Shown here one piece after another: positions 15,942 to 24,657 of a stretch of DNA of 64,000 bases. This stretch comes from CAZSXU01 sp964610505. GTDB taxonomy: Bacteria; Arandabacterota; Arandabacteria; JAGLYR01. The stretch covers positions 62,001 to 126,000 of the forward strand of contig CAZSXU010000003.1 in NCBI GenBank assembly GCA_964610505.1, written 5' to 3'. Each line of letters starts with the position of its first letter. Positions within the stretch are counted from its first letter, which is position 1. The notes under the pieces are model-generated. The model saw only the letters and a program-made list of their open reading frames with translations, had not been told where the DNA came from and ran no database searches. The position numbers and the translations under genes were made by a program.

Positions 15942-17504
15942 TTGAAGAACCCTGCGTCGGTCTGTTCTCCATTCATCCGCCCGCACGTCATCCTCTTTCT
16001 CGTCCTTCTGACGGCCTCGAATGCGTGTGCCTTGGTCGATGAAAACCTGACCGTCGATTCCTGGACGTACTCGCTAGTTCGGGAATTGGATCTCAGAGGA
16101 TTCCGTCTGACGGAATTCGGACACGAACGTCCCGCCTCGTTGGCGGACATTGCCGCCGCTCTGGATGTTCTCGCACGCGACATGGCCTCGGGTAAGATCC
16201 ATCCGACGCAGTATGAAAGGCGGCTTCTTGAGGCTCTGAACCGGGAACTGGAGGTGGAGCTCAGAGTGCGTCGGTCGCCGGACGTCGTGGCGGCGGGCCT
16301 GTGGGGAGACGGGCGTCTCGTCACGGACGGCGAAGGAGAGGATGAATGGCGGGGCCAGTGCATCGCCGAGGCGGCCCTCAGACTCGGATCCCGCACGACC
16401 CTGTACCACCGTTCCTGGATCGACACCCGAGCGGGAGAGGATCCGGCGATCGTAGCCCGGGCCTGGAAGGAAGATCTTACGGGGGTCACCGATGCGGCCT
16501 ACCTGCTCCGGCGTTCGGCTCATTGGAGGCTTCTCTTTGGCCGCGAGCGAATGGACTGGGGCCCTGGCTTTCGAGGCGGTCTGATCTTCTCTGCCGGTGC
16601 GCCTCCCCTGGATATGGTGAAGGCGGAACTCTGCGTTGCCCGTTTCCACGGCACGGCCTTCGCCGCAGTTCTTGACGATTACGTCGGGCCCTATGGGGAC
16701 TCATCTGTTCGGGCCGCCCGCTATCTCTCGGGACACCGACTTGCCTGGCGCGCGAGTCCGTCGCTCGAGATCTCGGTGTCCGAGCTCATTGTCTACGGAG
16801 GCGAAGGGCGCCTGCCCGAGGTCCGGTACCTGATGCCGCTGTTCTTCTTCTACGGGGAGCAGTGGAATACCGGGAGCGACGATAACCCCCTCTGGGCGTT
16901 CGACGTGTCCTGGCGGCCCCGGCGAGGGGCACGGCTCTACGGTGAACTCCTGATCGATGATCTTCAGTACGAAACGGAGGCCGAGCCCAACGAGATCGGC
17001 TACGTGGTGGGAGGGGAGTTGGCGGATCCGCCGGTGCTCGCGTGGCTCGGGGGAACCGTCCTGGGGTTCGAATATGCGCGGATCAACCGCTGGACCTATG
17101 GACAGAACAAGCCGTGGAACCGGTACCTCGGCCACGGCGTTTGCATGGGTCATCCGCTGGGACCCGATGCCGACGGACTGTGGGCCCGCGTCATTCGTCC
17201 CGTTACCGGGTGGGCTCGACTGCAGATGGACTTGGGCCGCGTGCGAAGGGGCGAAGGCCGAATTGAGGACGAGCGCTCCTCCGTGGTGCCCTTCTCCGGC
17301 CGCTTCCCCTCCGGGAGTGTGGAGGTCCGCACCACTCTGACGCTTGGGCTCGAGGTCTTCCCTCGGGCCAACCGGTGGTTCTTCGGAGAGGTCGGATGGG
17401 CGCGCGTGGAGAACATCGAGCATGAGGCGGGGCGGGACAGGAACGAATGGACGGCCGTCGTTCGCTGCCGCGTGGGATTCGAGCGTTTTCGCGTCGCCCG
17501 GTGA
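15942..17504 (+). CDS. Capsule assembly Wzi family outer-membrane protein
   Basis: This 520-residue protein has an N-terminal signal peptide (HVILFLVLLTASNACA). Its mature region has the beta-rich layout of Wzi-like capsule assembly proteins, with LLFGRERMDWGPGFRGGLIFS (the WGPG motif), YGEQWNTGSDDN and GELLIDDLQYE. In enterobacteria, Wzi is a barrel that anchors capsule to the cell surface. The TTG start follows GGAGGAGG. It lies between the initiating transferase and the export protein, which fits a role in polysaccharide surface assembly. Confidence 0.8.
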   Translation: MKNPASVCSPFIRPHVILFLVLLTASNACALVDENLTVDSWTYSLVRELDLRGFRLTEFGHERPASLADIAAALDVLARDMASGKIHPTQYERRLLEALNRELEVELRVRRSPDVVAAGLWGDGRLVTDGEGEDEWRGQCIAEAALRLGSRTTLYHRSWIDTRAGEDPAIVARAWKEDLTGVTDAAYLLRRSAHWRLLFGRERMDWGPGFRGGLIFSAGAPPLDMVKAELCVARFHGTAFAAVLDDYVGPYGDSSVRAARYLSGHRLAWRASPSLEISVSELIVYGGEGRLPEVRYLMPLFFFYGEQWNTGSDDNPLWAFDVSWRPRRGARLYGELLIDDLQYETEAEPNEIGYVVGGELADPPVLAWLGGTVLGFEYARINRWTYGQNKPWNRYLGHGVCMGHPLGPDADGLWARVIRPVTGWARLQMDLGRVRRGEGRIEDERSSVVPFSGRFPSGSVEVRTTLTLGLEVFPRANRWFFGEVGWARVENIEHEAGRDRNEWTAVVRCRVGFERFRVAR

Positions 17505-17517
17505 TTCGGGCGGAGGC

Positions 17518-17547
17518 TTGACACCCGTCGATTGGGTCGCATAAGAT
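17518..17547 (+). promoter_or_regulatory. Promoter for the SLBB export gene
   Basis: TTGACA (17518-17523), an 18-base spacer and TAAGAT (17542-17547), about 72 bases before the ATG at 17619. Both boxes are close to the sigma-70 consensus. It begins just after the stop of the Wzi-like gene, so the export gene need not depend on upstream read-through. Confidence 0.62.
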
Positions 17548-17618
17548 GGAGGCTGGTATCGCTTCCGGGACGGTGCGCGCGTGAGCAACGCCTCGTCGAC
17601 CCTTCAAAGGGGGAGGGG

Positions 17619-20000
17619 ATGATTCACCTGGGACAATCGCCCCGTAGTCCGACGGTGCTTTCCAAGCGGGGTCTCGTCGTACTTTTCCTGGCCCTGGCGT
17701 GGGCCTGGCCGCTCTGCGCCCAGGAAACCGCCAAAGCCAAGGTCCAACAGCGAGCGAGCCTTCTTAGCGATGATCAGAAGGTGGAGCTTCTCAAGTCCGA
17801 TCTCTCCGCCGATCAGACTCGAAGCCTGCTGCTCGAGCAGGGATTCTCGCCCCGGGAAGTGGAGGAGATCCTCCGGCTTCACCCCGAAAACCAGTTGCTC
17901 TTAACCGGTGAGCGGCAGCGCCGGACGCAGGAGTGGGATGAGGCGGCTCCGGGACTGCGAGGGGTGGGGGAAACGGGCGAACCGGAGGAAGGGGAGGAGC
18001 CGTCGGAGGACGTGGAGGTGGAAACGGAGGGGGTCGTCCCCGCGCCGCCGGAACCCCGACCTTTCGGGTATCGGCTGTTCTCGCAAGGCCCGAGCTCCTT
18101 CGCGCCTCCCACGCGGGCGCCGGTGGGTTCGGACTATCTGCTCGGCCCGGACGACACTGTCGTCATCAACGCCTGGGGACCGACGGAGCTCAGCTACTCG
18201 CGAGTCATCAATCCCGAGGGTCACATCGTGATCCCGGAGATGGGCATCGTCTACCTCTCGGGCCGAACGCTGGGGGACGCTCGTGCGGAGCTGACTCATC
18301 TCTTCGAGAAGTTCTATCCGGGAATCAAGATCCATGTCACCGTCGGGCAGCTGCGGACGCTTCAAGTCTATGTCGTGGGTGAAGTTACCCAGCCCGGTGC
18401 GTACACGGTGAGTTCGTTGTCCACGGTGTTCACGGCGCTGTACTGGGCAGGGGGGCCGACGGAATTCGGATCGCTCAGGCAGATTCGCCTCCTTCGGGAA
18501 AACGAGGTTATTGGCGTTGTGGATCTCTACCGGTACCTGCTGGAGGGGGATCGCACCCATGATCTTCGACTTGAAAACGACGACACGATTTTTGTCCCGC
18601 CCGTCGGAAGCCGCGTGGCGCTTCTCGGTGAAGTCCGGCGGCCGGCGATCTACGAAATCCTGCCCGGGGAGGGGCTGGCCGATGTGATCCGTATGACCGG
18701 TGGGGTTCTCCCGACGGGCTACCTGGGCCGCGTGCAGATCGACCGGATCCTCAACAACGAAAAGCACGTTGTGCTGGACGTCGACTACCTGTCCGCCGAG
18801 GGTCAGCTTTCCGACGGCGACGAGGTGCGCGTGTTCCCGGTGGTGGGGGGCTACGAGAACGCCGTCTGGATCGCAGGGGCCGTCAAGAGGCCGGGGAGAT
18901 ACCAGCTCAAGGAAGACATGACGCTCCTCGACCTTGTCGGAGCGGCCGAGGGTCTCATGGGTGAGGCCTACTTGCCGAGGCTGGAAGTCGAGCGGACCGA
19001 ACCCAACGAACAGATCCGCTTCCTGTCTCCGGATCTGGGCGCCATCCTTCGAGGCGAGGAGCCCGACGTCGCCTTGATGCCGAAGGACTTCGTCCGGGTC
19101 TTCTCGATCTGGGAAGTCAAGGATCGGGAGGAAGTGGAAATCTTCGGCGAAGTCCGCAGGCCCGGCCGATATCCTCTTGCGGCCAATATGACGCTTGGAG
19201 ATCTCATTTTCAGGGCGGGCGGGCTGAAGGAGAGCGCGTATCTCATGCGAGCGGAAATCTCTCGCATCCGCCGCGCCACCGAGGGCGATCCCCTGAAAAG
19301 CGACGTTATCCCCGTTCGCCTTACGGATGTGGTCTCCGGAAACGACGACGAAAATCCCAAGCACCTCCTCCAGGCAGGCGACAAAGTTTTTATTCGCCGC
19401 ATCCCGCAGTGGGACAGCCTCCACACCGTGACGATTGAGGGAGAGGTGCGCTTCCCGGGTACCTATGCTCTGATGAGCTCGAACGAGACTCTTGCGGACC
19501 TATTTCAGCGTGCCGGCGGGACGGCGGAGGAGGCGTTTCTGGAGGCGGCGGTTCTGGACCGAAGGGATGAGGGACGCGTCGTTGTCGATTTTCCGAAGGC
19601 CGTTGTCGACCGCAGCAAGAGGGAGAACCTGTCTCTGGTGGACGGCGATCGTGTTCGCGTGCCCAAGATTCCCGAGACGGTGCAGGTTATGGGAGCCGTG
19701 TTTCGGCCGTCGAGCCTCAAGTTTGTCCCTGGGAAGACGGCCGACTACTATGTCCGGAAATGCGGCGGGTATTTGGAACGCGCCGACCGCACGAGGGTCC
19801 GGATTACCCGGACCAGCGGGGAGGTGGTCGCGTCTCGGCGACTCTGGTTTGATCCCGACGTACGGCGGGGAAACGTGATCGTGGTGCCCTTCAAAGAGGA
19901 GAAGAAGGAGATTGACTGGGAGAAGATTGCCCAGGTGACCAATGTGCTCGCGGGGCTGGCCACCACCGTCTATCTCCTCACCGAGGCCTATAAGCAGTAA
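17619..20000 (+). CDS. Polysaccharide export protein with multiple SLBB domains (Wza-like)
   Basis: This protein of 793 residues has a signal peptide (KRGLVVLFLALAWAWPLCA), a charged linker with Glu-rich stretches, a polysaccharide-export domain from about residue 170 (DYLLGPDDTVVINAWGP) and about six SLBB units. Each unit has a GEV-x-x-PG-x-Y core, for example VVGEVTQPGAYTV near 250, and IFGEVRRPGRYPL near 505. The C-terminal helix, VLAGLATTVYLLTEAY, could be membrane-inserted. Wza proteins are usually about 380 residues with two or three SLBB units, so this long form is more like those of FCB and delta-type bacteria. The ATG follows GGGAGGGG. It probably forms the outer-membrane channel for the polymer. 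Confidence 0.92.
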   Translation: MIHLGQSPRSPTVLSKRGLVVLFLALAWAWPLCAQETAKAKVQQRASLLSDDQKVELLKSDLSADQTRSLLLEQGFSPREVEEILRLHPENQLLLTGERQRRTQEWDEAAPGLRGVGETGEPEEGEEPSEDVEVETEGVVPAPPEPRPFGYRLFSQGPSSFAPPTRAPVGSDYLLGPDDTVVINAWGPTELSYSRVINPEGHIVIPEMGIVYLSGRTLGDARAELTHLFEKFYPGIKIHVTVGQLRTLQVYVVGEVTQPGAYTVSSLSTVFTALYWAGGPTEFGSLRQIRLLRENEVIGVVDLYRYLLEGDRTHDLRLENDDTIFVPPVGSRVALLGEVRRPAIYEILPGEGLADVIRMTGGVLPTGYLGRVQIDRILNNEKHVVLDVDYLSAEGQLSDGDEVRVFPVVGGYENAVWIAGAVKRPGRYQLKEDMTLLDLVGAAEGLMGEAYLPRLEVERTEPNEQIRFLSPDLGAILRGEEPDVALMPKDFVRVFSIWEVKDREEVEIFGEVRRPGRYPLAANMTLGDLIFRAGGLKESAYLMRAEISRIRRATEGDPLKSDVIPVRLTDVVSGNDDENPKHLLQAGDKVFIRRIPQWDSLHTVTIEGEVRFPGTYALMSSNETLADLFQRAGGTAEEAFLEAAVLDRRDEGRVVVDFPKAVVDRSKRENLSLVDGDRVRVPKIPETVQVMGAVFRPSSLKFVPGKTADYYVRKCGGYLERADRTRVRITRTSGEVVASRRLWFDPDVRRGNVIVVPFKEEKKEIDWEKIAQVTNVLAGLATTVYLLTEAYKQ

Positions 20001-20054
20001 GAGACACACACCGTCGGCGCACGCCATCGGCGCAGTAAGTGGGAAAACGAGTCT

Positions 20055-20443
20055 CTTGACTGGCAGTCGGCGACGAGCAGTGGGAGAAGCAAGCACTTGA
20101 CTGGCAGTCGGCGACGAGCAGTGGGAGAAGCAAGCACTTGACTGGCAGTCGGCGACGAGCAGTGGGAGAAGCAAGCACTTGACTGGCAGTCGGCGACGAG
20201 CAGTGGGAGAAGCAAGCACTTGACTGGCAGTCGGCGACGAGCAGTGGGAGAAGCAAGCACTTGACTGGCAGTCGGCGACGAGCAGTGGGAGAAGCAAGCA
20301 NNNNNNNNNNNNNNNNNNNNNNNNNNNNNNNNNNNNNNNNNNNNNNNNNNNNNNNNNNNNNNNNNNNNNNNNNNNNNNNNNNNNNNNNNNNNNNNNNNNN
20401 CACTTGACTGGCAGTCGGCGACGAGCAGCGGGAGAAGCAAACA
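20055..20443. repeat. 41-bp tandem repeat array interrupted by an assembly gap
   Basis: Six identical copies start at 20055, 20096, 20137, 20178, 20219 and 20260. Then come 100 N (20301-20400) and one variant copy at 20403-20443. Each unit opens with CTTGACTGGCAGTCGGCGAC and contains the dyad GACTGgCAGTC. A decayed partial copy lies at about 20034-20054. There are no spacers, and 41 is not a multiple of three, so this is neither a CRISPR array nor coding repeats. The true copy number is unknown because the gap is a fixed-length placeholder. Confidence 0.93.
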
Positions 20444-20504
20444 CTTGACTAACCGTTTGCAGGAGAACAGCGCCGGCGCCCAACAGGGGCGAGAAGGCGC
20501 CCGC

Positions 20505-21809
20505 ATGCGTGTTTCGGTAATGGAGCTGGTGGCGATCCTGGTGTCCTCGGCCCACTGGATTCTCATTTCCCTCGCGGCCGGTTTGGCGGTGGGCGCGCTT
20601 GTGTGTTTGTTCCAGTCTCCGGCCTACCGTGCGGAGGCGACGCTCCTGCCGGAGGAGGTCTCCTCGAGAAGCGGCCTCATGGCCAATGTATCGGAACGGA
20701 TTTCTTTCTGGCCGGTATCCACGAGATCAACGCAGGTCTTCTACTCGACCATTCTGCGGAGTCGCGCCGTCGCCGAGATGGTCAGCGAGAGGCTCGGTTT
20801 GGCCGAGTGGCTTGAATGGCCCACGTCCCGCCACGACCGTGAGCGCCTGGCGGTGGACAAACTGCAGAGGTCCGTGACGGTGACGGAGATGGCGCGGGAC
20901 CGGTTCTATACGGGAGGTGGACTCATCACCATCAGCATCGAGGGACATGAGCCCGTTCGATCCGCAGACATCGCCAACACATACGCTCATGTGCTGGACG
21001 AGTATCTGACGGAGAACGCCGCCACCTCGGCCTCCCGCATCCGGCGTTTTCTGGAGCGGCGGCTGGCAGAGACAAATCGAGAGCTGCAGGAGGCCCAGAG
21101 CGATTTGCAGGAATTCCAGGAACGACACGGGGCCATCAACATCGACGAGCAGGCGACGGCGACGATCCAGCTTCTCTCGGAACTGGAGGCCAGGCGGGTC
21201 GGTCTCTCCGTGGAGAAGGTCGCCGAGGAGGAGCGCTACTCGCCGGCGCACTCGTCGGTCCGCATGCTGCAGGCCAAGATCGATGCCCTCCAGCAGGTCA
21301 TCGATCGATTGACGTACTCCCGAGAGGAGAAGGTTCCCGTCGAGCGGGACGGCACGGTGGAGTTCTTCGTTCCTCTCCAGATGATTCCCGAGTTGAGTTT
21401 CGAGGCCGGCCGAAGGCTGCTGGCCCTCAAATCCAAGGAAGGCATCGTTACTCTCTTCACGACGCGCCTGGAACAGGCGAAGATCGATGAGGCGAGCAAT
21501 CTGCCCAGCGTGTGTGTTCTGGATCTGGCGCAGGGGGGATATCAGATCCGACCCCGCTGGAAGATGAATCTGGTCGTGGGCGTCTTGATCGGTCTGGTCG
21601 TGGGATGTCTGGGCGTATGGGGACGGCATTACGGGACACGGATCTTCGGCGATGTCGCAAAGGGAGTCGAGTTCGCCGCCGTGGTGGAGGAGGTTCAGGG
21701 TTGGGGACAAGCAGCGAAGCGATATGGCTCTACGGCTCTCGGGAGTGTCCGCCTAGGATTCCGGCACGGGGCGGGAGACGGACCGGACGACGACGTCGGT
21801 AACGGCTGA
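20505..21809 (+). CDS. Wzz-like chain-length determinant protein
   Basis: This 434-residue protein has the polysaccharide co-polymerase layout. It has an N-terminal membrane helix (WILISLAAGLAVGALVCLF), a Wzz domain (SPAYRAEATLLPEEV), a long periplasmic coiled coil (about residues 175-270) and a C-terminal helix (MNLVVGVLIGLVVGCLGVW). There is no C-terminal tyrosine-kinase domain, so it is the PCP-1/PCP-2a type. Family members control polymer length with the polymerase and export pore. ATG 20505 is chosen; the frame is open back to a TTG inside the last tandem repeat. The 3' end runs 57 bases into the convergent gene at 21753. Confidence 0.85.
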   Translation: MRVSVMELVAILVSSAHWILISLAAGLAVGALVCLFQSPAYRAEATLLPEEVSSRSGLMANVSERISFWPVSTRSTQVFYSTILRSRAVAEMVSERLGLAEWLEWPTSRHDRERLAVDKLQRSVTVTEMARDRFYTGGGLITISIEGHEPVRSADIANTYAHVLDEYLTENAATSASRIRRFLERRLAETNRELQEAQSDLQEFQERHGAINIDEQATATIQLLSELEARRVGLSVEKVAEEERYSPAHSSVRMLQAKIDALQQVIDRLTYSREEKVPVERDGTVEFFVPLQMIPELSFEAGRRLLALKSKEGIVTLFTTRLEQAKIDEASNLPSVCVLDLAQGGYQIRPRWKMNLVVGVLIGLVVGCLGVWGRHYGTRIFGDVAKGVEFAAVVEEVQGWGQAAKRYGSTALGSVRLGFRHGAGDGPDDDVGNG

Positions 21810-22784
21810 CCGGGTGGGTCCCAGGCCGAGGTCCACCCAGTGGTTCGAACCGGGAGCGATTCCGAAGAGGCCGTGTGCGGTTGCCGCGTAACCGACTCCC
21901 TCTGCAGTGGCCACGGAGAACACGCGAACGCCATCGAGATCTCGGCCCAGTCGGACCCATCGACTCTTATCCGATGCCCGTTGGAACACTCCCACCGAAG
22001 TTCCCGCGAGTACGCGATCGCCGGATTCGTCGTACGCGAGGCAGAACACGCTGGCCCGAGGGAGCCCCCGATCGGCCGATTCCCAATGCACTCCGCCGTC
22101 TTGGCTCGAGAAGAGGTTCGTTCCGGATCCGACCCAGGCCGCTCCTGCAAGCATCCGTCCGGTCCCGGGCAGGATCACGAGAGCCTGAATGTCCATCCCG
22201 GCCAGGCCGCCCACCGACGTCCATCGCTGGGCCCCTTTGTTTTCGAGCAGGCCCGCGTCGGTCCCGCAGTAGACGGCATCGGGATCATCCGGATGGGCGA
22301 CGAGGCAGTTCACGCGGTACGTCGTAAGGCCGTCGTTCCTCGGTGTCCATGTGGCACCCCCATCGGTGCTGGTGAACACGCCGGATTCCGCCGTTCCCAC
22401 CCAGAGTCTCCGGTCCATAGAGCTGTAATGCACGGCCCGGACGTGTCCGGACCGGAGATCCAATCCGCATTCCCGGTAGGGAGCGTCGTCCCGATCGAGG
22501 GTGTAGAGCCCTCCGCCCGAAGTCCCGACGTAGACGGCGCCGTCGTCTCCGAGGGCCAACGTCTTCCGATACGCCATGAGCGGGCGAGGGTCGGATCCGA
22601 GGGGCAACCAGTGGGTTCCCCCGTTGAGACTCCGAAGAACAGCGCCGATGTAGTTCGTTGCGTACAAATCCGCCTGGGGCGGCGACCACGCGTCGGTATC
22701 GCCGCCGGAACAACCTCCCGAGAGCAGGGCGGCTACGGCGAAGAGCGTGGCCCACCGGCGCGCGGATCCCGACGGCGCCGTCAA
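21753..22784 (-). CDS. BNR/Asp-box repeat lipoprotein (beta-propeller)
   Basis: A protein of about 343 residues. It has a signal peptide ending LLSGGCSGGD, a likely lipobox of imperfect form, then repeated propeller blades with Asp-box motifs such as STDGGATW and SQDGGVHW, and the pattern VYVGTSGGGLY, LWVGTAESGVF, VYCGTDAGL. Such proteins resemble YCF48/sortilin-type propellers, but no catalytic residues are evident. TTG 22784 overlaps the stop of the preceding gene as TTGA and gives a compact signal peptide. ATG 22817 is an alternative. Its role at the polysaccharide locus is unknown. Confidence 0.7.
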   Translation of the reverse strand: MTAPSGSARRWATLFAVAALLSGGCSGGDTDAWSPPQADLYATNYIGAVLRSLNGGTHWLPLGSDPRPLMAYRKTLALGDDGAVYVGTSGGGLYTLDRDDAPYRECGLDLRSGHVRAVHYSSMDRRLWVGTAESGVFTSTDGGATWTPRNDGLTTYRVNCLVAHPDDPDAVYCGTDAGLLENKGAQRWTSVGGLAGMDIQALVILPGTGRMLAGAAWVGSGTNLFSSQDGGVHWESADRGLPRASVFCLAYDESGDRVLAGTSVGVFQRASDKSRWVRLGRDLDGVRVFSVATAEGVGYAATAHGLFGIAPGSNHWVDLGLGPTRSAVTDVVVRSVSRPVPES

Positions 22785-23584
22785 CGTTTCTTCTTCACGG
22801 ATTCGGTCTTGACCCATCCCTCGAGCCTCACGCGCGCCCAGTCCCCGTCGACTTCGAGGACTTCCACTTCGGCGCCTTCTTCCAGCCTGGCCGCCTTCCG
22901 GTTTCCCGGAGCGAGATAGAGGTCGATGCGTTTGCCGGTGTGTGCGCCGTAGGGGGAGAAGGGAGATTCCACGTCGAGTGCCGAGGAGCGGCGGGCCCAG
23001 ATTTCCTCGGCCGCTTCGACGGACTTGGGATCGAATACCACAATCCGAGCGTCACTGATCGGAATCACGCGGGGTTCGGCCACGGGGTAGCCCGCCACCG
23101 TATCCGTGGCCGCGAACTCGACGAACGCTTCCAGGAGCAAGGGCCGGTCGGCCGAGGTGGGAGTGTCGGTCCCTCCGGCGGTCGAGCGGTGCCGGGGGCG
23201 CTCCAGATCTGCGAAGCGGTGTTCCTTGGAGAATCCGCAGTGGAAGAGAGGCCGGGCTTCGACCTGGTAACCATCCTTGAGAACATAGATCCCCAGCGTC
23301 GGAAGAATGAACGACACATCTTCCACGGGGATCACGGCACCCCTGTACACGAAGGCGCTCAGGACGCCGGGGGAATCCAGCGTGCCGACGGGCATGCCCG
23401 GTGGGTCCAGGCCGTCCCGCCGTTCGCCTTCCCTCTCCCGCACGACGAGCCGATTCCAGGACGGAACCCAGTGTTCGACACCGTCCCGATCCACGATGTA
23501 GCAGGAAACGTCAGCTACCGTCCCGCCGCCCGGAGTCGAAACGAGCATCAGCAAAAGAGTGAGGAGGGAGATCCGACGACCCAT
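22781..23584 (-). CDS. Secreted protein with C-terminal bacterial SH3-like domain
   Basis: A protein of about 267 residues. A signal peptide (ISLLTLLLMLVSTPGGG) is followed by a region I do not recognise (YIVDRDGVEHWVPSWNRLVV; ILPTLGIYVLKDGYQVEARP). The C-terminal 50 residues look like an SH3b domain (LEEGAEVEVLEVDGDWARV, then GWV). SH3b domains often bind cell wall or cell-surface glycan. ATG 23584 is selected for the signal peptide and AGGAGA upstream; the frame is open to 23749. It is coupled to the BNR lipoprotein gene by overlapping stop and start. Confidence 0.62.
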   Translation of the reverse strand: MGRRISLLTLLLMLVSTPGGGTVADVSCYIVDRDGVEHWVPSWNRLVVREREGERRDGLDPPGMPVGTLDSPGVLSAFVYRGAVIPVEDVSFILPTLGIYVLKDGYQVEARPLFHCGFSKEHRFADLERPRHRSTAGGTDTPTSADRPLLLEAFVEFAATDTVAGYPVAEPRVIPISDARIVVFDPKSVEAAEEIWARRSSALDVESPFSPYGAHTGKRIDLYLAPGNRKAARLEEGAEVEVLEVDGDWARVRLEGWVKTESVKKKR

Positions 23585-23651
23585 GACCAGCGCTTCTCCT
23601 GCAAGTCGCATCATGCGAACCAAACACTCCGCAATACCCATCCGGCCGACC

Positions 23652-23680
23652 AGTCTAACAGAGCCCCGGAGATCGGTCAA
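23652..23680 (-). promoter_or_regulatory. Minus-strand promoter for the SH3/BNR gene pair
   Basis: On the minus strand, TTGACC (23680-23675), 17 bases, then TAGACT (23657-23652). This is about 70 bases before the ATG at 23584. It suggests that the SH3 and BNR genes form their own two-gene unit, separate from the methyltransferase upstream. Confidence 0.55.
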
Positions 23681-23723
23681 GGGTGACGGCGTCCGATGGG
23701 GTCGTGCGCGTGGTGGCGTGTGC

Positions 23724-24539
23724 TCAGTACCTGTAGGTCGTCCCCGCACTCAGGATCTTGTGGAGCTCGTCTTGCGGCAGGTTTCTTCTTGGCGTCCACC
23801 CGATCTTCTTTCTGGCCACCAGCGCCCAGGAGTCGCGCCATCCGGTGAATACGCGGGTAACGGCGAGGTAGAACAAGCCCAACGCCCGCGGCACCTTCTG
23901 CAGCATATGCGTGCAACCGCGTAGTTCAATGGGTTCGAGATCCAGAAACTCGACCAGCTGTTCCAGATCACCCCGCGTGTACTCGCGTATGTGGCCCCTC
24001 CAGGGCCCGGGATACCAGTAGTAGCGTTCGAATCCGGGAAGGTTGGTTTTCCCGAAAAGCACGTCCCTGCGCTTTCGAATGTTGACCGCGTTGGGAACGG
24101 TTACGAAGAGATAGCCCTCGGGCTTGACGCGCTCGAGGAGGTCGTTGACCAGCTCGCGCGGAGAATCGTGAAGGTGTTCAAGGACGTCGTGCATCATGAC
24201 CATGTCGAAGCTCTCACGTTCAAACGGCAGGGGCCCGCCGCTCGCAATGCTCAGATCGATCTCGAACTCGCTGGCAAACTCGAGGATTTTTTCTCGGGTT
24301 CCCTCGATGCGGTGCCAATCGTCTCCCAAATCGTCATAGGCCGAACACCGAAACCCGAGGATCTGAAGAATGGCGGTCTTGTCGCACGGCCCCGAGCCGA
24401 AGTCGAGGATCGTGGCTCCGGGCTGAAGGTGCCGGAGGACCGTCCCGGCGATGTCGAGGTGGGCTCCCTCGCACGGCTCCATGTATCCCGGGAAGGGGAA
24501 TCTCCCTCGCACCCTGCGGATCGCTTCTTCCGGCTTCAT
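23724..24539 (-). CDS. SAM-dependent methyltransferase (class I)
   Basis: A protein of 271 residues with the class I methyltransferase fold: motif I is ILDFGSGPCDKTAILQILG, an acidic loop is YDDLGDD, and post-motif II is FDMVMMHDVLEHLHDSP. Then comes GYLFVTVPNAVNIRKR. The HDVLEHL pattern is common in methyltransferases of polysaccharide loci that methylate sugars or glycan termini. The C-terminal part (ALGLFYLAVTRVF) has a hydrophobic patch. The substrate cannot be read from the sequence. Confidence 0.82.
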   Translation of the reverse strand: MKPEEAIRRVRGRFPFPGYMEPCEGAHLDIAGTVLRHLQPGATILDFGSGPCDKTAILQILGFRCSAYDDLGDDWHRIEGTREKILEFASEFEIDLSIASGGPLPFERESFDMVMMHDVLEHLHDSPRELVNDLLERVKPEGYLFVTVPNAVNIRKRRDVLFGKTNLPGFERYYWYPGPWRGHIREYTRGDLEQLVEFLDLEPIELRGCTHMLQKVPRALGLFYLAVTRVFTGWRDSWALVARKKIGWTPRRNLPQDELHKILSAGTTYRY

Positions 24540-24657
24540 CGCAGAGCTCCGTGGCGCCGGGCGACGGAGCCCGGGCCGAGGCTAAGAACACGGACACCAA
24601 CCCCCGAGAGAGCGGTGGATCCCTCCTGCAGAATGCCCGCGTCCGGGCATTCGCTCT

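Noticed and set aside
20055..20443. CRISPR array
   Set aside because: Units abut with no unique spacers and there are no cas genes nearby; it is a simple tandem repeat.
19978..20566. Minus-strand frames through the 41-bp array (repeated CLLLPLLVADCQSS peptide)
   Set aside because: The period is not a multiple of three and the repeat is open in several frames; the frames also run through the N gap. No start or ribosome site supports translation.
22658..23686. Plus-strand frame of 342 codons opposite the SH3-type gene
   Set aside because: No recognisable domain or ribosome site; the opposite strand has signal peptides, an SH3-like domain and BNR repeats.
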